Source: a virus
Direction: 5' to 3' (one strand)
IMG/VR virus record: IMGVR_UViG_3300035184_001953
Span: 1-29,594 of that record
DNA: 29,594 nt
The notes beneath the pieces are model-generated. The model saw only the letters and a list, made by a program, of their open reading frames with translations. It was not told where the DNA came from and did no database searches. Shown in pieces: positions 16,746-24,274 of the stretch. Each line of letters starts with the position of its first letter. Positions within the stretch are counted from its first letter, which is position 1. The translations under genes were made by a program, and so were the position numbers.

Positions 16746-17813
16746 TTACTTCTCTACTGTAAATGTTAACTCTTTATCACTAAAATATTCTACTACACCA
16801 CTTCGTACTGTTTTGATTTCAATAAAGTAATCTCTATTGTATTCGAAGTTACTTAAATCTAATTTAAAATAGTTACCAGTAGTATCACAACTAACTTTAG
16901 TATAATTATCATTAAATGGTATAATTACTTCACCAGTTACTATATCCTTGATTTGATAATATGTTGTTGATGGTAAAAACTTCACATCAGTATATGCATA
17001 GGTGTTTGTATAAGATTTAAGAGGATATTTTTCTCTACCAAAAACTCTAATCATTGGCTTACTTCCTCGTTTGTATCTTACTTTTAATTTTTTAAATGTT
17101 ATATGAATATCTTCTGCAGTTAGAGATGTTAACGAACCCGTAGAAAATAATGAATCATCCCAACCAATTCTTAACTTAGGTTGATATATAGTAGCAGTTT
17201 CTTTACTAAAGAATTTTAATTCTCCATAATCGATAGTGTCCGATTCAACTGAATCTGAATGTTTTATTATAAATCCTTCATTTGGTAATGTACCACCAAC
17301 CCAACTATTCATTGAATCTAATACATTCATTTCAATATCACCAGTTTGGTATGAAAATGCTTGTGAACCAACTGAACCTGTGTACCAGGTTCCACCCTTT
17401 CCATTAAACGAACCACTTGTACCATTTAAATAAGAACCATCCCCTAACCAAGTGCTAGATACATTTCCTCTATTTTCCCAACTAACTCCATCAGTTGAAA
17501 TATTATCAAAACGAGTTCCGATTCCCATATCCCATGATTGTGAAATTGGATATGCATAAATTGTATAATCAATTGGAATTTCATTTGCATCTGATTCTTT
17601 TAATAATAAATGAGCAGAACTCATTGTAATATCTCCACTAGCAATTGATTGTGATAATGGAGTAGTATCAAACTTTAATAATGTTCTTGCATTATCTTTA
17701 AGATTTCCATAGAAGGTTTTAGACACTTCAAGTATCTCATCCAATCCAGTGTTTTGATTTGGTTGTTGTAAGTAAATTGTTGAATCTTTAGATGATGTTA
17801 CGAAATGATACAT
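16746..17813 (-). CDS. DNRLRE-like domain protein in the tail operon
   Basis: 355 aa. Residues about 1-225 match the DNRLRE/CBM96-type beta-sandwich pattern: SSKDSTIYLQ at the start, ARTLLKFDTTPLSQ, SSAHLLLKESDA, YAYPISQSWDMG, VSWENRG, GTWYTG, then IEMNVLDSMNSWV and the closing YGELKFFSKETATIYQPKLR. This domain usually sits on secreted or surface-exposed bacterial proteins and some members bind carbohydrate. The C-terminal 110 residues form another beta-rich piece. In this operon, just after gp6, it most likely decorates the baseplate or starts a fibre. The ATG at 17813 overlaps the last base of the gp6 frame, with GGGAG upstream, so the two are coupled. Confidence 0.7.
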   Translation of the reverse strand: MYHFVTSSKDSTIYLQQPNQNTGLDEILEVSKTFYGNLKDNARTLLKFDTTPLSQSIASGDITMSSAHLLLKESDANEIPIDYTIYAYPISQSWDMGIGTRFDNISTDGVSWENRGNVSSTWLGDGSYLNGTSGSFNGKGGTWYTGSVGSQAFSYQTGDIEMNVLDSMNSWVGGTLPNEGFIIKHSDSVESDTIDYGELKFFSKETATIYQPKLRIGWDDSLFSTGSLTSLTAEDIHITFKKLKVRYKRGSKPMIRVFGREKYPLKSYTNTYAYTDVKFLPSTTYYQIKDIVTGEVIIPFNDNYTKVSCDTTGNYFKLDLSNFEYNRDYFIEIKTVRSGVVEYFSDKELTFTVEK

Positions 17814-19825
17814 TATAATACTCTCCCTTTTAAATCTTTATTTGGAAACTTAACTTCAAATACACATGGGTCTACTGATGGGTAAACCATTTTGCCTTTA
17901 GTTGCTTCTGATATGTTATACGAATGTGTTGAGTAACTTCCTAAACACTTATTAACAACTTCACACTTAGGTACAGATTGTACACCTTCTATACCTGCTA
18001 ATAAAATCTCAATAGCTGAGATGTTTATTGGCATATTAAATGTCCAATTATCTATTTTAAAATAGTCCTTTAGTTCTGTAATACATTTTGCGAGAACTTC
18101 TCTCTTATTGTATCCACTATACGCTCTAACTTCAAAATCAAGTCCAATATTTATAACATATCCATCGATAATGTTAATTCCATCAGTTAACATTCTATAT
18201 TCTCCGATATATGTTTTTAAGTTTTCCTTAACTGCTCTGTTTAAAACTGATAAATTATTATTTGCATTATACCCAAGGATATATAAATTAATTGCAAATG
18301 GATTGTTCTTTTCACCAGGACTACCCATTTTACCTTTTAATAATTTCTGAACTTCTTCTCTTGTTTCTTGGTCTGATAAATTTTTATCCTTAACCGTATT
18401 GACTAAACCAACCAACTCTTCAATCGAATCGGTATCTTTTAATAATGAACCAGGAGAATTGTTATCTAATTGTCCATCTGGTGAACAATATGCTTTAGCA
18501 ATACCACCATACTTAGCAGGTAATGCCAATGCTCTAACTTGATAATCTTTTCTAGTTACCGCTCTACCTTGTGAACCAAAGTTAGCTAGTGCATTTTCTC
18601 TAATTTCATCAATAGTTTCTTCACCTCTACCACCAGTTGCAGGTGTTTGATTATCAACTGCTACTGAAGATTTCATTTTATTATACAAAACTGTTTCGTT
18701 TTGTGCAAATGTTTTTACATCATCATCAAATTCGATTCTCTTAATATTTGTTAACTCACCTTTAGCAACATTTGAAGATACTCCCCCACCCACTAAATAA
18801 GAAATTGTTAGTTTTGTGTTTGATGGAGATTGTCCATATGATGATGTTCTTAGAAAGTTAGCGGGGTCAAACGCTGAACTCATTTTATCTATGGAAGAAT
18901 TTAATCCCAATCCTACATTTTTTGTATTTGGTATCAACACTTCATCATTTGATGAATTACCACCACCAAAAACTATTGTAGTTGTATTATCTTGATTAAT
19001 CTTAGTTACAAATCTTTTTGAAGTTTTTAATACCTTTAATATATTTGAAACAGAATCTTTAAATTGAGCCAAATCTTTATCAGTTTGTTCATCAACAGGA
19101 TAATCAACATATACCATCTCTTGTGCTAAATAAGGAACTTCATACCACTTACCACCATTAGAATCTCTTATATCAAATATATCTATTACATTCTTATCTG
19201 CAATATTTATTTTTGAAAATTGTTTAGGTGAAGTAAATGTTTGAGTTACTGTCTTTAATACAGCTGATATTGCGTTAACATACTTTTTAATAAGATACTG
19301 AGTAGCTTCTCCGTTTGCATCTGTATAAACAGTAATTTCTCTATCAGTTGAATCATTAAAATCAACAAGTTCTGTTGTTCTAAACTGAACATTCGATTTA
19401 GCAGCTTCAACCACCATACCTTCTTTGATTCTTAAAAAATAATCAGAGTCTGGTCTGTTATCTTCACCAGCACCAATTGCAGGTGCTAATTGATATACTG
19501 CGATTTGAACAATTGCAGGTGAAGTAACTTTCGGTTTATATCCTAAGTAATTAGCTAAAGCAATTACATTTTGTTTATCTTCCGCATATAACATCAATGA
19601 TTCTTTCAATGAATCATCTGTATAGTACGATAATATATCTCCAAGATATGATGCCATCTCGATGAACATCATTCCAGGTGAAGCTTCGTTAAAATCAGAA
19701 TATGTCTTAGGAAAGTATGTTTTAGAATACTCAATAAGATTCTTTCTGAAAGATGCGAAATCTTTACTAAGATACTTAATATCTCTTCCGTTATTACTTT
19801 TAAAATTAGCTGAGTTTAATGCCAT
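17813..19825 (-). CDS. 6: Baseplate wedge protein, gp6-like
   Basis: 670 aa, close to T4 gp6 (660). The N-terminal signature of the family is visible: DIKYLSKDFASFRKNLIEY, then FNEASPGMMFIEMASYLGDI, then a helix with KESLMLYAEDKQNVIALANYLGYKP. The middle has VQFRT, INIADKNVIDIFDI and the GRGEETIDEIRENALANFGS segment followed by RAVTRKDYQVRALALP, which match the gp6/gpJ baseplate core. gp6 joins with gp7, gp8, gp10, gp25 and gp53 to form the wedges of the contractile-tail baseplate. It follows the gp25 gene by four bases, the same order as in T4-like phages. AGGA precedes the ATG. Confidence 0.93.
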   Translation of the reverse strand: MALNSANFKSNNGRDIKYLSKDFASFRKNLIEYSKTYFPKTYSDFNEASPGMMFIEMASYLGDILSYYTDDSLKESLMLYAEDKQNVIALANYLGYKPKVTSPAIVQIAVYQLAPAIGAGEDNRPDSDYFLRIKEGMVVEAAKSNVQFRTTELVDFNDSTDREITVYTDANGEATQYLIKKYVNAISAVLKTVTQTFTSPKQFSKINIADKNVIDIFDIRDSNGGKWYEVPYLAQEMVYVDYPVDEQTDKDLAQFKDSVSNILKVLKTSKRFVTKINQDNTTTIVFGGGNSSNDEVLIPNTKNVGLGLNSSIDKMSSAFDPANFLRTSSYGQSPSNTKLTISYLVGGGVSSNVAKGELTNIKRIEFDDDVKTFAQNETVLYNKMKSSVAVDNQTPATGGRGEETIDEIRENALANFGSQGRAVTRKDYQVRALALPAKYGGIAKAYCSPDGQLDNNSPGSLLKDTDSIEELVGLVNTVKDKNLSDQETREEVQKLLKGKMGSPGEKNNPFAINLYILGYNANNNLSVLNRAVKENLKTYIGEYRMLTDGINIIDGYVINIGLDFEVRAYSGYNKREVLAKCITELKDYFKIDNWTFNMPINISAIEILLAGIEGVQSVPKCEVVNKCLGSYSTHSYNISEATKGKMVYPSVDPCVFEVKFPNKDLKGRVL

Positions 19826-19829
19826 AATA

Positions 19830-20264
19830 TTATTCCTGTACTACCAATGTTATTTCTTGTAAACTAATATCATTTCCAACGGTAAATTGTAAACTTAAAT
19901 TTACTTGATTTTTATCTCTTAATTCATTTTCCATATTAACATCAATTGCTTCTACTCTAATGTATGGTAACCAATACTCCACACTTTTTAAAATAGTCTT
20001 TTGGATGTTTTTTTTAAATTCACTATCATCCATTTGTTCGAATAATAATGACCTAAGACCTGAACCAAATTCTGGTTGCATTATTCGTTCACCCTTTGCA
20101 GTTAATAACAAATTTTCAAGATTAGCTTTTGCTTGGTCAAGTGATGTAAATGCCTGTGAGAAAAATCCTGTATTACCATTTTGTATAGGTAATGTGATTC
20201 CATACGCATATGAATCGAATTCTTCAGAATCTTTTAGTGTTTTTCTACCAAGTATAAATGCCAT
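19830..20264 (-). CDS. 25: Baseplate wedge protein, gp25-like
   Basis: 144 aa, near the 132 aa of T4 gp25. The family core is visible as ANLENLLLTAKGERIMQPEF (50-69), followed by GSGLRSLLFEQ, and the end strands (VNLSLQFTV ... ITLVVQE). gp25 is the gpW/lysozyme-like wedge component that contacts gp6 and the sheath and starts sheath polymerisation. Its role here is secure from the sequence and from its position directly before gp6. GGGAG lies 7 nt before the ATG at 20264. It is co-transcribed with the 197-aa gene upstream. Confidence 0.92.
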   Translation of the reverse strand: MAFILGRKTLKDSEEFDSYAYGITLPIQNGNTGFFSQAFTSLDQAKANLENLLLTAKGERIMQPEFGSGLRSLLFEQMDDSEFKKNIQKTILKSVEYWLPYIRVEAIDVNMENELRDKNQVNLSLQFTVGNDISLQEITLVVQE

Positions 20265-20275
20265 GACTCACTCCC

Positions 20276-20869
20276 TTATCTCGTTTTAAACTTTTTTACA
20301 AGTGATGAATTATCTCTATTTAAAATTTTATCCAATCCAGCTAATCCTGTTTTAACTCCAAGACCTTGTTTACTTGTTCCTTGTGATACATCACCATATC
20401 CCATTTTAGCTGCCATCTGAGTTCTCATTCCACCAATTCCAGCTCCTGCTCCTTGAGAATCAAACGTTAAGGTTTTATCCATACTCTCTTGAATCGGTTG
20501 TTCTTGTGGAGGTAAACTATCTAATACAGATGCTCCACCTCCTGGTGTTGCTCCACTTGCTCTTTGAGCCTTTGTAAATGGTTTTGTCATATTTAAAACC
20601 TCATTCAAAGTTTTGTTTTTAGTGAATTGTTTTTTTGGTGTTGCTCGTTCCTGTTCTAACGCAAGTTCTACTTGTTGGAAAGGGTCTATCTCTTCACTAA
20701 CGACTTGCGTTGAGGGAACGGGTACACCCCCCTTCACCTCTGCTAATCTTCTACTTACTTCCTCATCCAATATTCTTGGAAAAGTTTTCGATAAAAAACG
20801 TTCTTGTTGTTTGGCAGTTTCTACCTCAACAAGAGTCTTTATTACTTTTATTAATTGTTTGTTGTTCAT
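20276..20869 (-). CDS. Hypothetical protein at head of the gp25-gp6 operon, 197 aa
   Basis: 197 aa, not recognised. The N-terminal 65 residues are helical and charged (IKVIKTLVEVETAKQQERFL, then FPRILDEEVSRRLAEVKGG). The rest is low-complexity and Gly/Ala/Gln-rich (GAGAGIGGMRTQMAAKMGYG near 141-160) with a basic end (SSLVKKFKTR). It looks partly disordered, as adaptor or scaffold-like virion proteins often are. It is the first gene of the longest late unit, 22 bp after a late-class promoter (20891), and is directly followed by gp25. There is no ribosome site of note. A baseplate-assembly role is a guess from position only. Confidence 0.6.
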   Translation of the reverse strand: MNNKQLIKVIKTLVEVETAKQQERFLSKTFPRILDEEVSRRLAEVKGGVPVPSTQVVSEEIDPFQQVELALEQERATPKKQFTKNKTLNEVLNMTKPFTKAQRASGATPGGGASVLDSLPPQEQPIQESMDKTLTFDSQGAGAGIGGMRTQMAAKMGYGDVSQGTSKQGLGVKTGLAGLDKILNRDNSSLVKKFKTR

Positions 20870-20890
20870 TTTTGATTATGTTTATCTTAA

Positions 20891-20900
20891 TATAAATATA
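20891..20900 (-). promoter_or_regulatory. Late-class promoter element
   Basis: TATATTTATA on the minus strand, 22 bp before the ATG at 20869. It would drive the 197-aa gene, gp25, gp6, the DNRLRE-like gene, the coiled-coil gene and the 753-aa gene. Confidence 0.75.
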
Positions 20901-20921
20901 TTACTATTGATTTTATGGTTA

Positions 20922-21485
20922 TTAACCTGGAACTAGAAAGCCAGGATGTATTAAAACACCGGGTGCTACTGGTGGAGGAGCTCCAGGATATATAGATATG
21001 GTTGAATACATATGTACTGTTGTTGGTAGATGTCCTTGCATTGCAGCGATTAACAAACCTAAAAATGCTTCATTAGAATTTTGATTAGATAAAGGTCCTA
21101 CTGGAGGCCAAGTACCTGGATTCATACAAACAGCTGCGGTAGTTGTTATATTTGAAATTGCACCACTTGCAGGAATAACAGGTGGAATACCCACAGTAAG
21201 TGTAAGTCCTGTCCAATATGCAACAACTCCTTTTCCAATATCATCTGCAAAAGTATGCATTCCATCGGTTTTAGATAGTGCAACCTGACATGCAATTGCA
21301 ACCAGTGCTTCCATTCCCGCAGTATTACCAGCTGATATTGGAATTGGATTTACATCCTGTACACCTGCTTTAACACACATATCATATTCTGTTGTTATCT
21401 TTTTTGCAAAATCAGTAAATGCCCCAATCCCACCTTGGTTGGTCATATATGAATTCATGGCGGATTTAAATTTACTAAATGACAT
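20922..21485 (-). CDS. Hypothetical baseplate-region protein, 187 aa
   Basis: 187 aa, not recognised as a named family. The first 110 residues are mostly helical (FKSAMNSYMTNQGGIGAFTD ... TAGMEALVAIACQVALSKTD), then a Pro/Gly-rich stretch with VGIPPVIPASGAISN, CMNPGTWPPVGP and a final PGVLIHPGFLVPG. Compact size, three Cys and a Pro/Gly-rich second half are the visible traits. It follows the gp5-like hub gene by four bases and is the last gene before the next late promoter. It could be a hub-associated or tip protein, but it lacks the repeated G-x-P motifs of PAAR tips. CGGA precedes the ATG weakly. Confidence 0.6.
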   Translation of the reverse strand: MSFSKFKSAMNSYMTNQGGIGAFTDFAKKITTEYDMCVKAGVQDVNPIPISAGNTAGMEALVAIACQVALSKTDGMHTFADDIGKGVVAYWTGLTLTVGIPPVIPASGAISNITTTAAVCMNPGTWPPVGPLSNQNSNEAFLGLLIAAMQGHLPTTVHMYSTISIYPGAPPPVAPGVLIHPGFLVPG

Positions 21486-21489
21486 ATTG

Positions 21490-22725
21490 TTATTCCGTAT
21501 AGTTTAACGTAGATAAAAATGTATTCAATTTAGATTTAATCTGGTTAAAGGTTGGTTTGTTTGTTGGTCCTGGTGCAGTTGGTCCACATGGAGTTTGAAA
21601 TATTTGTACATTAATAGCATCAATTAACTCCTCTAGTAACCCAAGTAGAGTTTCACCCCTTACCAATGGTTCGGTTGTTTCTTCAGTATTTAAATATATT
21701 TCTCCACTACCCCCCAAAAAATACATATTATTATCGTTAGTAGTTGTTCTATATTCTCCGTTTAAATCAATCTCTGCTCCAGCCAATCCATTATCGATAC
21801 TTAACTTACCATCTGATATAAATGAATAATCTCCTTTAGAGAAAAACATCATTTCGGAATCTTTAGAAGATATAATAATTCTACCACTATTTAAAAGAAT
21901 TTGGTCTGTACCTTTTAATTCATCTGGTGGAACATGATAAATGGGTTCTGTTTCAAGTGGAATATCTGCAGTACCAGGTGTGAACGCTAATTCATAATCT
22001 CCACTCGTTATTGCAATAGTAGAACCATCCTCAACAATATCTTCTTCTGTTATTTCAAATTCTTTTAATTCATCGATTGATAAATCGTTTTGTCTGTTTC
22101 TAAGTATTATAGTAGGAGCGAATACATTCTCTTCATTATTATATCCACTAAAACGAAGTGATTGACCAAATCTTGATTGGATTATCTTATCTCCTTCAAA
22201 ATATTTAAGAGGATTAATTTGGGTTGATTCAAAATATTCACCAAGTTTATTACTTCTATCACCATCACCACCTGAGTTAGGTGTTCCTGTTTCTGAGGTT
22301 TCTGAATACCCACTTGAATTAGTATCTGTATTTTCTACTGGCAATCCTCTAAGTTGAGCATCTTCAACTGCATTACCTGCATTGATATCTATATTATGAA
22401 TTCTTTTATAATGTGAATTACCACCCACTTTAATTAATTCAACTACCTCACCAAGTAATGGAAGGCCTTCATCAATATTAAATGGTGGATAATCATTTAA
22501 ATCATCATAATCATATGAAGTATCTCCCCTTTCAACTATTTTGGCAAATCCAAGTGTTGAATCCAAATCAGATACATCAGAAGATATATCTGATGGAATG
22601 GTTATCGATTCAAATTCAGTATCATCAATATGTACAAATACTACTGTACCTGTTATTAACTTATTTGAATTATCTGCCTTATTGGTTAGGAATCCTGAAT
22701 TTGATTTTTGTATTCTTTGTGCCAT
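21490..22725 (-). CDS. Baseplate hub/spike protein, gp5-like without lysozyme domain
   Basis: 411 aa. An N-terminal OB-fold-like part (VVFVHIDDTEFESITIP ... ERGDTSYDYDDLNDYPP ... LPLLGEVVELIKVGG) is followed by EGDKIIQSRFGQSLRFSGY near 180-198, the pattern seen in central-hub proteins of T4-like phages. After residue 265 the sequence turns to short strands (ILLNSGRIIISSKDSEMMFF, then SFISDGKLSID) that fit the start of a trimeric beta-helix spike. T4 gp5 carries a lysozyme domain between these parts; none is visible here, as in many marine relatives. The gene starts with TAATG overlap on the 136-aa gene and is in the first late unit. Confidence 0.8.
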   Translation of the reverse strand: MAQRIQKSNSGFLTNKADNSNKLITGTVVFVHIDDTEFESITIPSDISSDVSDLDSTLGFAKIVERGDTSYDYDDLNDYPPFNIDEGLPLLGEVVELIKVGGNSHYKRIHNIDINAGNAVEDAQLRGLPVENTDTNSSGYSETSETGTPNSGGDGDRSNKLGEYFESTQINPLKYFEGDKIIQSRFGQSLRFSGYNNEENVFAPTIILRNRQNDLSIDELKEFEITEEDIVEDGSTIAITSGDYELAFTPGTADIPLETEPIYHVPPDELKGTDQILLNSGRIIISSKDSEMMFFSKGDYSFISDGKLSIDNGLAGAEIDLNGEYRTTTNDNNMYFLGGSGEIYLNTEETTEPLVRGETLLGLLEELIDAINVQIFQTPCGPTAPGPTNKPTFNQIKSKLNTFLSTLNYTE

Positions 22726-23135
22726 TACTTACCAACCTTTTGTTTAAGTTCTTCTATTTCGTTAGTAAGTTCATCAACCTTTACATCTTGTTCATCTGCT
22801 ACTTGTAAAATAGTTTCATCTAATTGCTTTAGTAGTTGTTCTTTTTCAATATCGGAAAGAAAACCAGTATCTCCTTCTGATTTTTGTGCTGCACCTATAA
22901 TTCTTTGTGCAATTGCACTCATCTTAATTAATGATTCATCGTTTCTGATTGATGAATCAATTAAGTCTTTTAAGATTGGTCCTATTACCGCCATATCCCC
23001 AGCATGTCTGATTACATTTCTCATTTCTGAAATCAGTTCTGAGATTCTTTGTTTCTTGTTTTGTTGATTATCATAGATATCTTTAAACAACCCACTAAGG
23101 TTTTTGCCAGGAAATAATTCAAATTCTATACTCAT
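22725..23135 (-). CDS. Helical conserved phage protein, 136 aa
   Basis: 136 aa, not a family I can name. It is almost all alpha-helix and charged: NLSGLFKDIYDNQQNKKQRI near 12-31, RNVIRHAGDMAVIGPILKDL near 39-58, and a coiled-coil end (DVKVDELTNEIEELKQKVGK). No membrane segment, signal peptide or Cys is present. It is the first gene of the hub unit, 22 bp after a late-class promoter (23157), and overlaps the gp5-like gene (TAATG). A baseplate-assembly or tail-chaperone role fits the position but is not shown by sequence. Confidence 0.65.
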   Translation of the reverse strand: MSIEFELFPGKNLSGLFKDIYDNQQNKKQRISELISEMRNVIRHAGDMAVIGPILKDLIDSSIRNDESLIKMSAIAQRIIGAAQKSEGDTGFLSDIEKEQLLKQLDETILQVADEQDVKVDELTNEIEELKQKVGK

Positions 23136-23156
23136 GATTATACCATATTAGTTGTA

Positions 23157-23166
23157 TATAAATATA
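23157..23166 (-). promoter_or_regulatory. Late-class promoter element
   Basis: TATATTTATA on the minus strand, 22 bp before the ATG at 23135 and 8 bp downstream of the terminator U-tract at 23174-23201. Confidence 0.75.
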
Positions 23167-23173
23167 GTAAACG

Positions 23174-23201
23174 AAAAAACCCCACTTTTTAGGGTGAGGT
23201 T
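23174..23201 (-). terminator. Rho-independent terminator after the 76-aa membrane protein gene
   Basis: The minus-strand RNA has AACCTCAC, an 8-nt loop and GTGGGGTT leading into a U-run. The one G-U pair works only in minus-strand RNA, which supports the direction. Confidence 0.85.
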
Positions 23202-23237
23202 TAATCTTTAACGCGTTGTTAGAATTACTCCTAACTC

Positions 23238-23468
23238 TTACTTTTTAATAATGTGATACAGTACAAAAGCCCCTACAAGTCCTAACAGACCCTCAGCACT
23301 TAAACTTCCTAGAATGCCCATAATGTTATCAACTACTGATACTTCTGGCCAAAAAGGGATGTTTGCACCTGAGAAGAGTACTTCAAGTACTACTCCAAAG
23401 GCGATGAAACTGATACCAATTTTTGTTAATTCTTCGGCCCATGAGCCTATTTTTTTCAAAAATTCCAT
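23238..23468 (-). CDS. Small membrane protein, 76 aa, holin candidate
   Basis: 76 aa. An N-terminal amphipathic start (MEFLKKIGSWAEELTKIG) leads into a hydrophobic segment at about 17-33 (ISFIAFGVVLEVLF), a short polar loop with PFWPEVSVVDN, and a second hydrophobic segment at about 58-73 (LLGLVGAFVLYHII) ending in KK. Two membrane spans with a charged tail fit a small holin, but other tiny membrane proteins look the same. It has an excellent ribosome site (AAAAGGAG, 8 nt). Upstream at 23516-23524 lies TAGTTTTGC, which fits the host -7 consensus, but no -33 match is seen. A strong terminator follows directly. Confidence 0.7.
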   Translation of the reverse strand: MEFLKKIGSWAEELTKIGISFIAFGVVLEVLFSGANIPFWPEVSVVDNIMGILGSLSAEGLLGLVGAFVLYHIIKK

Positions 23469-23643
23469 ATTGTTCTCCTTTTGTTTTAATTAAATGTAAA
23501 TAACTTTTCCATCTTGCAAAACTAAGGGATATCCACTTAATAACTATGGTATATATGATAAAAAAAATTATGATATATATTCAATACCTATTATAAGAAG
23601 TGTATGAGGGGTTTATATATTTATGTATAAAAAAAATGAGGTT

Positions 23644-24069
23644 TTAGAACTTATATTTCAAACGAAATCTAAAAGTGTTTGAAGTATCCCAACCAACTCT
23701 ATAAGTGAAGTCTTTATAGGGATAATCAATTGCAATAGCTCCGTTTTTATTTGAATTGTACCAAAATTCTTTTTGTATCCATAATTTGAATTTAGGAAAC
23801 TTATATATTAATCTTGGTTCTAATGTTGGTTCGTTCTTTTCTATCTTATAATGTAAAGGTACACTTAAATAAAGTTTAGAAGAATCTTTCCAAAAATTAT
23901 GTCTATAAGTAAATCGATTTTCTAAATCATCAGTTCTATGTCTGAGTTCAATTCCTTTATAAGTAATTGCTATATATGACTTATCATTTGTTCTCATTTC
24001 ATATCCTACCGATTGTGATAGTACAGATTGAGTAAATAACATTAATAGTACTATTAGTATATGTTTCAT
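23644..24069 (-). CDS. Small secreted, probably outer-membrane beta-barrel protein
   Basis: 141 aa. Residues 1-18 are a clear signal peptide (MKHILIVLLMLFTQSVLSQS, cleavage probably after S18). The mature 123 residues show alternating hydrophobic/polar strands with aromatic girdle residues: YIAITYKGIELRHR, RFTYRHNFW, KLYLSVPLHYKIE, LEPRLIYKF, KLWIQKEFWYN, AIAIDYPY, FTYRVGWD and FRFRLKYKF. The last residue is Phe, as in the C-terminal signal read by the Bam complex. About eight strands fit a small OmpA/OmpX-like barrel. No Cys and no catalytic motif. It stands alone between two terminators, with no SD. I do not recognise the family. Superinfection exclusion or outer-membrane disruption at lysis are plausible roles. 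Confidence 0.7.
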   Translation of the reverse strand: MKHILIVLLMLFTQSVLSQSVGYEMRTNDKSYIAITYKGIELRHRTDDLENRFTYRHNFWKDSSKLYLSVPLHYKIEKNEPTLEPRLIYKFPKFKLWIQKEFWYNSNKNGAIAIDYPYKDFTYRVGWDTSNTFRFRLKYKF

Positions 24070-24149
24070 AATTGTAAAATTTATTTATTACAATACATAC
24101 TATCCCATATTAGTTTTTATGTTACCTAATTGTTATCATTTAATTATAT

Positions 24150-24176
24150 AAAAAAACCCCACCAAAAAGGAAGGGT
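24150..24176 (-). terminator. Rho-independent terminator after the carbamoyltransferase gene
   Basis: The minus-strand RNA has ACCCUUCC, a U5 loop and GGUGGGGU, then seven U. One mismatch and one G-U pair; the wobble favours the minus direction. It lies about 100 bp after the stop at 24275. The rest of the 24177-24274 gap shows nothing I can name. Confidence 0.75.
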
Positions 24177-24274
24177 ATTTTGTACTAACCACTTTATTAT
24201 ACGATTAGAGATTTTCGAGGGAATTTATAACTTAGAATAGTGTCCTCTATCTTACAATAAGTATATTTTAGTAA

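Noticed and set aside
23217-23234. Short inverted repeat GTTAG/CTAAC just after the 76-aa gene
   Set aside because: Only five base pairs with an 8-nt loop and no U-tract; the real terminator is at 23174-23201.
23516-23524. TAGTTTTGC upstream of the 76-aa gene, matching the host -7 consensus
   Set aside because: No -33 match is found at the expected spacing, so it is kept only as a note under that gene.
23616-23625. TATATTTATG on the plus strand, one base off the late-promoter consensus
   Set aside because: It points rightward where no plus-strand gene exists and lies in AT-rich intergenic DNA; best taken as a chance match.
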